A stretch of 64,000 nucleotides of DNA. Source: Zea mays (Eukaryota; Streptophyta; Magnoliopsida; Poales; Poaceae). Under the pieces are notes generated by a model. The model was not told the DNA's origin, ran no database searches, and saw only the letters and a list, made by a program, of their open reading frames with translations. The position numbers and the translations under genes were made by a program. This document shows, piece by piece, positions 34,758 to 45,700 of this stretch. Each line of letters opens with the position of its first letter. Positions within the stretch are counted from its first letter, which is position 1. The stretch spans positions 142,129,982-142,193,981 of the forward strand of contig NC_050097.1 in assembly GCF_902167145.1 (NCBI RefSeq), given 5' to 3'.

Positions 34758-35616
34758 CCTCAGACCTATCATGTCCTACTTTACTTTATAATTCACTGTC
34801 CCGCATTACTTTATTGAAACCTAAGGATTGACTAGTTTGTATTTCCCTTACCCTTGTTTACCTTTTTGGGTTAATCATGGTTAGCTTATGCTATTGCTTA
34901 AACTTAATCAATGAACATGATGTGATCTTTTATGATACGATGATGTTATCCCAATGGGGTCCTTGTGATTACTTTAGGGGGCTCAGGCTCTTTCCTGAGT
35001 GCCTCTCCGTAAGGACCTGTTTGGGGGAGTGACAACCCGGGATAACAGTGCAACCATGAGGGTGGAATGGGATGCCCTTAGCTGACTGGGTTATTACTAA
35101 AATTTGGCTCTACTTATAATAATAAAACTTGACCAACTAAAAGCAACTGCTTAACCTTAACTCCACATACCGCTAGTCCACCTTAGCCAAATGGGACATT
35201 TGCTGAGTACGTTGATGTGTACTCACCCTTGCTTTACAAACCACCCCACCCCAGGTTGTCCCCACTGTTCTCAGTGCTCAAGAGGTGAAGTTGGCAACAT
35301 GGATGACTTCGAGGAGTTCCAGGAATACGACGAGTTCTAGTTTACTTTAGTGGCAAACCCCCAGTCAGCTGCCTGTGTAGGCTTATCTTCTACGTTTCGA
35401 TACTTCGCGCTTTGATGTTATTGTTAAACACTATGTTTATGTAATAGACTTTGTGGATGTCTTAGACATCTTGATGTAACTAAGTACCTTTCCGCTATTT
35501 AATTCAAGCATTGTGTGATGATGTCCAATTATGTAATCACTGTGTACGTGAGTTCTGATCCTGGCACGTACATGGTTCGCATTTGGTTTGCCTTCCAAAA
35601 CCGGGTGTGACATAAG

Positions 35617-35629
35617 TGGTATCAAAGCC
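35617..35629 (+). other. F primer-binding site
   Basis: TGGTATCAAAGCC, four bases after the LTR end GTGTGACA; initiator tRNA-Met type. It marks 22802-35612 as a 5' LTR. Confidence 0.85.
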
Positions 35630-35848
35630 TTGCTGACTGTAGGACCGCTAACCTAGACTAGAATGGTCGACCTAAGGACTATAGACCCTTACTCTTACCT
35701 TGACCTTAGAGTTCTTTCCAAAGTTGGTCATCTTGACCAACTCTATGTTATCTACTTGTCTCAAAAAGTTTTGTCTCACTTTTCTTTCTATTTACTTTCT
35801 GGTCTCATAGTTCTACTCTTACTCTTGTGCTTACGATGTCTTCTGTAG

Positions 35849-36873
35849 ATGGCCTGTATCAGGTGCACTGCACGTAAGTCTGTGATCTCCTTTTTGCCTT
35901 CTCGCCTGGCGGAGCGTCCCCTGCGTCGCATAGTGCCAGGTCAGTCCAGTCACCTGGAGAGACTGCATCGTCGCCTACACGAGGAGCAGGAGCGCCGATG
36001 CCAGGATCAGGAGCAGGAGTAGCAGGACTCTTCCCCCTTGCCTCAGCAGGAGGTGGAGTCTGAGAGGCCGCCTTCCCCTGCACCTCAGCCAGAGATACCC
36101 CCTGCACCACCTTAGGGCATCTCGGCTGTTGGAGGAGGCCCTGATGGAGACGGAGACGACGATGATGCCTGTGGCAGTTCGAGCCACGACACGGAGCTTT
36201 CGGAGGAGCCGGAGCCAGAGGGATGGATCGCGAGACCCATCACTCGTGACGCTGCTCGCGGGTGTCACTTCCACGATGCTCTCGATACCTTGTTGCATCG
36301 GGCTTTCGACCGGCACCTTGGTGTATCGTGTACCATTGTGTAGTCTACCAGCATCGTCGCGGGATATACCCGGACCAGTGGGAGGCTATTTGCTTGGTGC
36401 ACCGTCCGGACGATGATCTCCGGGGTGCAGAGGCCTTCTCAGAGCACTATTCTATTACTGAGAGGGATACTGCCGAGGCAGCCATGCAAGATGCAGCACG
36501 ATGGGCACTTTCTCAGTATTGCTCGTTGTTCAATGGGGTAGCTGATGGCCTTGACCTGAAGTACTACCCTCACCGTTCGACCGGCAGTGCTGGAGGTGTG
36601 ATTGTCTCGCCAGTCGGTGAGGGCAATCCCAGGTTGAGCAGCATGGTTAACTTCACCGTCGTGCTCAACACAGAGTTGGACCACGCCCTCGACGAGTTGG
36701 GCAAGGTTCGGGCGGTGGTTGCGGAATTGCGTGCTGAGTGCGCAGCACGCCACTATCTTGATGGTGGTTCTCCCGCCCCTGTAGGGATTCAGCACCCTTA
36801 CCGTTCACCGCCCCGTGGTCACTTCGACTATGGTACCCCAGACTGCAGGACCCGCATAGATTTAGATCCATAG
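35849..36873 (+). pseudogene. F gag-position reading frame, degenerate
   Basis: It starts ATG 35849 about 235 bp after the LTR and reads MACIRCTARKSV. A Gln/Glu-rich region, a Pro/Glu/Asp-rich acidic region and a conserved C-terminal part follow (YPDQWEAICLVHRPDDD, AEAAMQDAARWALSQYC, SSMVNFTVVLNTELD, ending 36873). Broken by in-frame TAG codons near 36018 and 36114 and a frameshift near 36342. I recognise it only as the kind of protein found internally in long-LTR maize gypsy elements; no zinc knuckle, protease or polymerase motif is visible. F is therefore non-autonomous or deleted. Confidence 0.6.
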
Positions 36874-37010
36874 ATCGGTGGAGTCAGAGTCTGTAATAAT
36901 GAATTCAGTGCCTTAGTTTAGTTAGTCTTAGTTCGAGTTAGTTTGCTTATCGTATGTTGGAATGTTTGTCATGATGAACATGTAATGAAGTTCGATCTTT
37001 GCAATGGGAG
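36874..37010 (+). other. F internal non-coding remnant
   Basis: AT-rich tail after the degenerate frame. It ends near 37010, where sequence homologous to the end of LTR D begins. No polypurine tract or F 3' LTR was found. Confidence 0.5.
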
Positions 37011-37913
37011 TGGAGAGATGGTGAGAGTTGCGTGTACCCTCTATGGCAAGAGGCTGGACGGTGGAGTATTTGTGCTCTCGGTTGGCGTGAACCCATTCTG
37101 GTCTTGAGAAACCGAGGTGCGAGTTGACATATGCAAGGGTTAAGTGCTACATATGTCGTGTGGTTGGAGATCCCCAGCTGGGTATTAATCGATTCAGATC
37201 GCTGTTACTTCCCGAATATGAAGACTTGGTCACTGCCCTACACATAGCGACAATTGAACTGAAGGGATGATAAAAGATGACTAGTATAGGCCAAGTTCTT
37301 GATCTAAGAATAGAAAGGAATCTAGATGCAGGTAATTACTTAACCTAATGAGTAAAATGGATTCTTAAGGATCCACTAATAGTAAGCTTTTCTGCAAAAA
37401 AGAGTATGTGAATCTTGATAAGCTTTACCTTGATTCCCAAAGGCCAGCATATCCTTGAGAGTCTTTTTCCTTAGACAGGTAAGACTTGTGAAAGTACACT
37501 CCGTACTCAGGGTTTTCAAACCCATGTTATTATAGGTGATGAAATTGCTGAGTTTTGTTATTTCTGCTCCAAGGTTGTCCCAAAACAGGAGGAGGAGAAC
37601 TAAGAACTACCTTTGGAAGGTGTTTTGCCTTCCTATGATGTAATAAGTTTAAGCACTCAGAACTCGGTTATGTAATAATAAACTCTTTCTATATTATACT
37701 TATGAATGTAAATTATGTTATTGTAATCCTTTCCGCTTACTCCGATGGTGTGTAATGTCTGCGTTATGGGATAAGCGCTCTTGGGCGATGTGATGGAGAT
37801 ACAGGTAATTGGACTTACCAAGCCATTGAGCGCACCTGCAAGACTATCTGAGGTCCTCAGGACAAGGACATCTATAGGTGGGCCTAATATCTTGGGATGT
37901 TTCGTGACACTGA
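37011..37913 (+). repeat. 3' portion of a D-family LTR
   Basis: Homologous to the end of solo LTR D (49890-50828). Shared segments include GCGTGTACCCTC, AGAGGCTGGACGG, a GACATATGCAAGGGTTAAGTG block with ACATATGTCGTGTGG (about 37127-37170), and TACTCAGGGTTTTC. It ends TTTCGTGACA. The LTR start is missing, so this is a truncated fragment. The flank CTGAG after it would be a target duplication whose partner is lost. Confidence 0.7.
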
Positions 37914-38247
37914 GCCCCCACCATAAGTGAGCTCACCCCTTGCTAAATGTTTTATCATAAGCTGATGAGGAAGACTTTGATGATGGTGACGATGAGTACT
38001 GAGTCTAGCGATGCTTCGGTCATCTTCTTGTGGGAGATTACTCATGATCTTTCCAATGTACTTTGATAACATACTATTTAAGAATCTTATTTCTGGATGA
38101 TGTAATAAAGTTTCTATACTCTCTTTTATGCCTTTACTGCATTATTTTTGATATATTACACTAGTGACGTCAACATATGTGTGCAAAATGAATCCTGACA
38201 CACATATGCTATGCATTCAGTTTTGCCCCTAAAACCGGGTGTGATAG
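37914..38247 (+). repeat. 3' end of another long gypsy LTR
   Basis: AT-rich stretch ending CCTAAAACCGGGTGTGA, the same type of terminus as the F LTR (AAAACCGGGTGTGACA at 35597-35612). The body differs, so it is not the F sister LTR. The final CA is lost at the junction with H' gag at 38247/38248. Confidence 0.55.
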
Positions 38248-38537
38248 GTATAGATAGTAAATGAGCATTGTAATTGTAAGGAATATGAGAATAATCAAAA
38301 GAATAATTTTGTTTAACCGTCTTTTTCTTAGTAGAGGAATTGTCATCGTCGTCGTCCTTTGGTGAAGAAGAGGAGGTGTCGCTGTCGTAGTAGATGATCT
38401 TATTGATGTGCCTCTTCTTCTTCCCTTCCTTCCTCTTGTTGTTCGAGCCTGAGTCGATGGGCTTATCATCTTTCGGCTCATCAATGCAGAGTCTCGTCCT
38501 TGTCATTGATCACAATCCCCTTGCACTTAGGATCCAT
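38248..38537 (-). pseudogene. gag: H' gag N-terminal fragment
   Basis: ATG 38537-38535 opens MDPKCKGIVIND, as in H gag (57715: MDPKGKGMVIND). A frameshift near 38490 is followed by the conserved KKKRHINKIIYYDSDTSSSS stretch and a SFDYSHIPYNYNAHLLSIP segment. There the match ends at the truncation. The fragment is not functional. Confidence 0.85.
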
Positions 38538-38571
38538 CTCTTCGAACGATTAGTCCCTTAATGAAGAGAAC

Positions 38572-38584
38572 GACTCCGATACCA
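38572..38584 (-). other. H' primer-binding site
   Basis: Minus strand reads TGGTATCGGAGTC two bases after the LTR end GGTGCTCTCA; a diverged tRNA-Met type site. Confidence 0.75.
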
Positions 38585-38586
38585 AT

Positions 38587-39904
38587 TGAGAGCACCTAAA
38601 GGGGGTGAATAAGTGATCCTATAAAAATTAACTTTAAATGAGACAAACTTGGTTTATGATAAGTGTTAGTAAACTAAAACCAAGTTGTTATGAATAGAGA
38701 TGGAGAGGAGAAGAGAACTCTTCACTTTATTGATCCTTTGATATGTGTATTAAACTTAGGAACAACAATACAAGTGAAATATGATAACTCTTGGAAGACA
38801 ACAATCGCAATAAAGTAAATGCACACAAGACATGGCAATTTTATCCCGTGGTTCGGCAAATGCCTACTCCACGTTGTGGTGACCTCCTTCGGTCAAGGGT
38901 TGCACTCAACCCCTCTCAAGTGATCCAAAGATCAAACTTGAGTGCCACGTTGATCTTCCTTATATCAAATCCCTTTGTGAGGAATCTCCACAAGTTGGAG
39001 TCTCTCACACCTTACATGAATGATCTCAATCAAAGCACAAGAGTAAGGGGGAATAGCAACACACACAAGAGTACAAGTGCAACAACACCACACACACAAG
39101 CAAGAGAGAGAACGCAAGAACCAAAACATAGAGTTTCTCTCAAGAAAACACTCAGTTCTCTCTAGAATGAGTCGAAAGCGTGATTGTGTTGAATCGGAGT
39201 TTCGGTGTGCTCTTAGTATGCTTGGGTAACTGCTCCACGCGCTTAGGGGTCCTTTTATATCCCCAAGAGCCAAAGGAGTCATTTGACCTTCATTTGGAAG
39301 GCTCTAGTTGCCTTCTGTCCGTGGGTGCACCGCAATGTCCAGTGTACACCGGACCGTGAACAATGCATGTTTTCCTTCCTTATCAACCACGCCGACCGTT
39401 GATTTAACCGTTGCATCCTTCGGCTACCCAACACACCGGACAGTCCGGTGCTGCCATGTGTCCACCGTTGATTACACGCCGACCGTTGGCGCAGGCGAGA
39501 GCCGTTGGCCACCTGGCTCACTAGACAGTCCAATGCACACCAGACACTCTTGTAAATTATAGCCAGAGTGCCTAGCCAATTTCCCAAGAGTGGCCCATTC
39601 TGCCAGCTGATAGCCTAGGCAATGGACAATGTCCGGTGCGCCCACGCTGGCACAAATTTGGCTAATCTTAGCCAAACTTTTTTGCTCCAATTTGTCTTGA
39701 CTTGGAGAGTTTCCAAGTACTTTGATGAGCATAGTTAGTAACTAAAACAATTGACTAAGAGCTAGATTCATACCTTTGATTCTCCAATTCAATAGGATTT
39801 GCAATGTGCTCATACTCATAGTAGGCATGTTAGTTCAAAGTGATATGTTGGGCACTTAATCACCAAAACACTTGGAAATGCCCGAAGGGCACATTTCCCT
39901 TTCA
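38587..39904 (-). repeat. H' 5' LTR
   Basis: LTR of 1318 bp. On the minus strand it runs TGAAAGGGAAATGTGCCC to TAGGTGCTCTCA, the same borders as the H LTR (56395-57664). It carries decayed CCGGACAGTCCGG palindromes (39320-39650) and a TATA box ATATAAAA on the minus strand (plus 39253-39260). Confidence 0.9.
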
Positions 39905-40818
39905 GATAATGGACGCGAGTTCGACAACCACGCCTCTCGCTCCTTCTTCCTCACCCATGGCATCTAGTTGCGTCTCTCGTGCCCCTACACCTCTCCCTAG
40001 AACGGTCGGGCCGAACGCATCATTCACAACACCACCAACAAGATCCACTATCTTATCTTCTAGGCGTCTCTCCCTGCCAGCTACTAGACAGAGGCTCTGC
40101 ACACTTCCACACATCTCCTCAGCCGCCTCCCCTTGAAGGTGGTTCGGTTGTGCCTGCTATCCCAACACTTCCGCCACCACTCCCCATAAGTTATCTCCTT
40201 GCTTCACTCGCTGCCTCTTCCTCGGTTACTCCCTGACCACAAGTGCTATCGCTGCCATGACCTCGTCACCCACCACATACTCATCTATCGTCAGGTCGTT
40301 TTCAACTAAGATGTGTTTCCCCTTGCTGGCTCCTCCCCACCCACTGATCTCGACTCCCTCATTGAGTCCGATCTGGTTCCCCCTCCCACACAGGAGCCCC
40401 GCCTTGCGCAGTTGCCCGCACCATGCACGTCCTCCACGCCTCCGCTCGCGCCTATTCCCGCGCGCGCAGCCCCGTCGACCCCACCCACACCACGCACGGC
40501 CCCGTCGATCCCACCTCCGCCACGCGTGGCCTGGTCGACCACGCATGCATCCCGCGCGGCCTGGATGACCACACTTGCGCCATTCGCAACCCCGTCGACG
40601 CCCGGGGCCGCTTTACTTACCCCACCTTCGTTTACCACTAACGTGGGCATGCCACTCCCTTGGCGCCCACTAACCTAGGCCTGCCGACGAGTGCAGCTCG
40701 TTTCGCTGGCACCACCGTAGTCTTTCACAGTCGTGAGACGGCCATGCCCGCGGCCCCCGACGTCTTGGCGACACGCTCCGAGCCGCCTGTGTACCACCCA
40801 GTCGCCATTCACAGCGAG
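39905..40818 (+). pseudogene. G: degenerate copia integrase fragment
   Basis: A copia element unlike the Sireviruses here. The frame starts DNGREFDNHASRSFFL (second catalytic D region) and continues LRLSCPYTSP-stop-NGRAERI (the catalytic E region), with TAG codons at the sites of expected Gln. A Pro/Thr/Ala-rich linker follows, running through 40640 to PVYHPVAIHSE at the D insertion site. Many stops and shifts. The 5' side was lost or lies beyond H'. Confidence 0.75.
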
Positions 40819-42464
40819 TGTAACACCCTAGGTGTTACTGTATGTAAATCGCGAGTATGGACTTAAACGCGGGATATCAGTAAATAAAATGGTCACTGAA
40901 TTCTAGTCATCTTTGTCTATCACGATTTTAATATCGTATCTGTCTCTGTCTATCTAAGTCGTTTAAAGAAAATTTAGAGAAATTTGGACTTTAAAAATCT
41001 TTCAAGACGTTAAGTGTATATTGTTCAGATCGAACGAGTGCGTGAATGTGATTATGGAAAGAGTTAGGTTTTTATAAATGCGACCACGATCGACATCCAT
41101 GAAAAACAAAGCGTAAAATTGTTAATCAAACTAATTTCTAATCCAATGTTCGATAGAGTGTGAGACTCGTAAAAAATTGATTGGATCAAATATAGTTTAA
41201 AATATTGGTCCCGATCTCGTTTGGTTTGGCCCGTGTGGCCGTGTGTTTCTCGCCCTGATTTAAATCTTCAAATATAAATACAGGGTAAGAATTCATCTGA
41301 CTCCGGGTGCTGAGTCGTTAGGCCACTCGGTTTTGCGAAGATGAATTTCAGATGCACTTGATTTATGCAATCTGGACTGCACACATTGCCAAGAAAAACG
41401 TGCGCAAGAGTAATAATTGGGTTTATTTTTTAGTGCGCTGTCCTCAACAAATAAATCAATGGTGTTCGGAGGGTAGATACATTTTCGTCTTATTTCAACT
41501 AAATCAAACCTCATCTAAATATCAAAGCTGACGTTCTTTGGTTTGGTGTGTTTGTTTTACACTCTGATCCAACTGCTCGGGTAGCGAGCAGATTTTTGTT
41601 TGGTTTCAGATTAATTAAATACAATCTGAACTATCTAAAAACGTTTAAATCTGACCCATTAAATATTTCTTAAAACTTACCGTGGAGCTCAGATATATGT
41701 ACACGTTTGTGTTAAAATAAAAGAAAGAATAGGAAAATAAAATGGGAAAACATCTTTCTCTCATATCCGGGTATGAATATTTTGCTGAAAAATTGATTCA
41801 CGTCATCTTCCTCCCACCGTTCCTATCCTGAGCATGCACTTTTCTTAAAAAAAATCTGGTTTCTTTCTTATCCAATCAAATGACGCTGGCTTCTTGCTGG
41901 TATATTCTTCAGTCACGGCTAATCACCACTAGACGCCGTTGTCCTCTCTCAGGCGTCGATTTTTTCTCTGCGTTTGTTTCTATCCCCTGCAGCCGCTGGA
42001 TATTTCCCTCAGCACATATCTCCCAAGGCGCGCTCTGCTCTCTGATTTTTATCAGCCTGTCTTCCACCTCCGTCCGTCGTTCCCTGGTGGTTGAGCTCGG
42101 CTTCGAGCTCCCATCTCCCATGCGCCGTCCCATCTCCTCCCTGCTCTCTGGTGCTCCTGCTCCAGCTCCCGCGCACGCCCTCCGCTCTGTTGCCGCGCGC
42201 GCCCTGCTCCCTGCGTGCCCGGCCCCAAGCCCCATGGCGCTCCTCTCTGCTCGGTTTCAAGCTTCTGCGCGCTCCTCTCCCTCTCCCATGGCGGCTCCCT
42301 CTGTCCGGCCACCGGCGCCCCTGCTCGGACTGCGCCCGGTCGGATCTCCATGGAGCTCGCCCAGCCCAGCCGTGCTTCTCTCCCTCTCTGCTCGCCGCGC
42401 GCGCTGCTCCCTGGGGCTCGCCGTCGTTTCTCCCTGATTGCTCCAGCTCGCGACGCACGCCCAA

Positions 42465-42762
42465 TGTTAGGCAACAGCCGGTATTCTCCTGAAACCTGCA
42501 TGCTTCGTGTTATTTCAGAGTTCAGAACAGAGTTCTCTCCAGGTTCGTCACCGTTTCCAGCGCTTACAGGAGTATATATATATCTCCACTCTCTTTCCCC
42601 TTTTACAAGACAAGCATAATCTCTAATTAACTACTCCACTCAGGTCCACTAATCCTGACATTAGGCCTAATCACTCTGTGGCTGCGTCTTCTGGGTCCCA
42701 CCTCCACCGGCCCTGGTTCTCCTTTCTCCAGCTCAGTGCACGGGCCGCGAGTGAGGCTGACA
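42465..42762 (-). repeat. L 3' LTR
   Basis: TGTTAGGCAACAGCC to GAGGCTGACA on the plus strand. It differs from the 5' copy by a 10 bp insertion (TTAGGCCTAA near 42660) and a few substitutions. Preceded in element sense by the purine tract GGAGGAGGGGA (plus 42763-42773). Confidence 0.92.
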
Positions 42763-42773
42763 TCCCCTCCTCC
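42763..42773 (-). other. L polypurine tract
   Basis: Minus strand GGAGGAGGGGA directly before the 3' LTR start TGTCAGCC. Confidence 0.85.
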
Positions 42774-42774
42774 T

Positions 42775-45700
42775 TCAGTAGCAGCTTGACCCCAAGCCGG
42801 TGCCATAGGAAAGCCGTTGTTTGATAGCCTGTTCATCTTCCCAAGTTGCTAGAGAATCTGGCCAGCTCGACCACTTGACCAGCAATTGTGTGACCACCTT
42901 GTTGCCTTTTTTATACAAGCGAGAGTTTAACACCTCCTCAGGTACCTGCAACCCTGTGGACAAATCTGGAACTGAGTCACATACTGGCGTACGAGCTCCC
43001 ACTGTCGACTTTAACTGTGAGACATGAAAAACAGGGTGAACAGAACTGCCCGCTGGTAACGCAAGTTCATAAGCAACACTATTCACTTGACGAATGATTT
43101 CAAAAGGTCCGAAGAACCGAAAAGCAAGCTTTTGAACAACACGATCTTCAACTGTTTTCTGGCAATATGGCTGTAGCTTCAGGAATACCTTGTCTCCCAC
43201 CGCAAAAACTCTCTCCACCCTCCCTTTGTCTGCCTGTTTTTTCATCCGATCCTGGGCACGTTGCAGATGAAGCTTAACTTGTTGAAGCATAAGTTGTCTA
43301 GTCTGCAGCCAAGTCGATAAATCAGGTATTGAGCACTGCTCTGTTGATTCGAGTCCCAATTGAGAAGGCGTGTGACCATAAAGGACCTCAAATGGGGATT
43401 TACCAAGAGACGTATGGTAACTGGTGTTATACCAAAATTCCACAAGTGACAACCACGAATACCATTGTCGAGGACAGGCATGGACAAAGCATCTGAGATA
43501 AGCTTCCACACATTGGTTCACACGCTCAGTTTGCCCATCGGACTGTGGATGATAAGCACTACTCAAACACAGTTTGGTACCAGCAAGCCGGAACAGCTCT
43601 TGCCAAAGTTTACTTGTAAAGATAGGATCTCTGTCTGAAACAATGGAAGAAGGTAATCCATGGAGTTTGTAGACTTCGGAAAAATATAGCTTGGCCACGG
43701 TCAGAGCTGTAAATGGATGGGACAATGCCAGAAAATGAGCATACTTTGAAAACTTATCCACCACTACCATGATACAATTATACAGATGAGATGTAGGTAG
43801 ACCTGAAATGAAATCCATGGTCACCACCTGCCAGGCATGCTCTGGTATAGGCAAGGGTAACAATAAACCAGGATAGCGGCTTCTATCTGGTTTTGCCTGG
43901 AGACAAACAGAACAAGTACTCACAAACTCCTTAATTTGACTTTTCATTCCAGGCCAACTGAACACAGACTTAATACGTCGATAGGTAACTGGGAAACCTG
44001 AGTGACCCCCGACTGCACTGTCATGAAGGGCGGTCATCACCTTCAACTGTAATGCAGAATCATGTTCCAGCCACACTCTGCCTTTATGTCGAATAATCCC
44101 AGCTGTCAACGTGAAAGGGTCCATGGAATGTCCAGTAGCCAGAGATTGCAACAACTTTTTAGCTTGTTCATCAAACTCATACCCTTTGGTAACCTCAGCC
44201 AACCAACTTGGTACTACAGAGGAATTGGCCAAAGCATGTAGCTGCAAGGTTATATCATCACAGTGCAGATTTGGTCGTCTGGATAAAGCATCAGCCACCT
44301 TGTTCTCTACTCCTTTTTTATAAACAATAGTGAAATTCAACCCCATAAGCTTGGTTAATGCTTTTTTCTGCCAAGGAGTAGTTACCCTCTGATCATCTAG
44401 ATGAATGAGGCTCTGCTGGTCTGTTTTGATGACAAGGGCAGCATGTTGCAGATAAGGTCTCCAGTGTTCTATTGCAAACAAAATAGCAAGGCATTCCTTC
44501 TCATAAGTTGATAGTCCCAAATTTTTTTGTCCCAATGCTTTACTAATGAAAGCAATCGGGTGCCCCTCCTGTTGTAACACAGCTCCAATTCCAACTCCGC
44601 TTGCATCAGTTTCAATAACAAACTCTTTGGTAAAATTCGGTATAGCCAAAACTGGAGCATGAATGAGGGCCTCTTTCAGTGCATCAAAAGCCTGTTGGGT
44701 ACTACTAGTCCACACAAAGAGTTGATCCTTTTTCAACAGGTTAGTCAAAGGTTTGCAGATTATACCGAAACCAGCCACAAATCTTCGATAATACCCAGCA
44801 ATTCCCAAAGAACTACGGATCTCCTTGACACTAGAAGGTATAGGCCAATCTTTAATCACTGCTACCTTGCTGGGATCAGTTGCTATTCCATTGGCACTGA
44901 TCATATGTCCCAAAAACTCCAGTTTATCTTGGGCGAACTTGCATTTTGACAATTTAAGCTTCAGCTGATTCTGCTGCAAAATACGGAACACCTGCTCCAG
45001 ATGTTAAATATGTCTCTCCAATGTGTCACTATACACCAATATGTCATCAAGAAAAACCACAACACATTGCCTCAATAATGGACTCAAAATATGGTTCATA
45101 AAGTCTTGAAATGTGGCAGGAGCTCCTGTAAGTCCGAATGGCATCACTTTATACTCATAATGTCCATTATGGGTCTGAAATGCCGTTTTGAACTCCTCTC
45201 CCTCCTGAATTCGGATTTGGTGATAACCCGCTCTGTGGTCCAATTTGGTAAAGATAGCTGCCCCACTCAACTCATCAGTTATCTCATCAAAAACTGGCAT
45301 AGGAAACTTGTTTTTCACCGTATAAGCATTTAACTTCCTGTAATCCACACATAATCTCCATTCACCATCTTTCTTCTTGACAAGCAGCACAGGTGATGAG
45401 AAAGGGCTTGAACTTTGTTGTATAATTCCATTACTCAGCATCTCCTTTATCTGTTTTTCAATTTCATCCTTCTATTGTGGGGTGTATCTATAGGGTCAAA
45501 ACCTGAAAGGTGTGGCTCCTGGTAGCAGAGGTATGGAGTGGTCATACATTCTTTTTGGAGGCAATCCTTGTGGCGGCAGAAATAACTCCTGATAGTGCTC
45601 CAACAGTTTGGATATCTGCTCTGGTATTGCACTACCCTCCAATGCTTCTGTTGGTCTCAGCTCAAACATGTGTTCCACAACCTCTTTACTTAACAGACCC

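Larger units (their letters stand above)
22802..35612 (+). repeat. F 5' LTR (long-LTR chromovirus type), split by E
   Basis: LTR in two pieces, 22802-23644 and 33071-35612, about 3.39 kb after removing E and one GCTGG copy. Its ends are TGTAACACCCTGATTTT and AAAACCGGGTGTGACA, which are partly inverted copies. A primer site follows at once, so it is the 5' LTR. GC-rich on both sides of E, then AT-rich from 33960. Length and ends fit the maize tekay/prem1 kind; the name is tentative. An exon-like island lies at 34684-34757 and an acidic open tail (EEFQEYDEF) near 35310-35340. Confidence 0.8.
38248..39904 (-). mobile_element. Truncated Sirevirus H' (5' LTR, primer site, gag start)
   Basis: A minus-strand copia element related to H. 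Its 5' LTR is 38587-39904, then a primer site and about 290 bp of gag, ending abruptly at 38248 inside the conserved LLSIP segment. Everything downstream is gone, replaced by a gypsy LTR end. It lies against degenerate integrase of G at 39905, presumably its insertion target. Confidence 0.85.

Noticed and set aside
40257..40678. Pro/Thr/Ala-rich frame as a separate gene
   Set aside because: It is the variable linker of copia element G between integrase and reverse transcriptase, with stops in the frame fitting the flanking domains.
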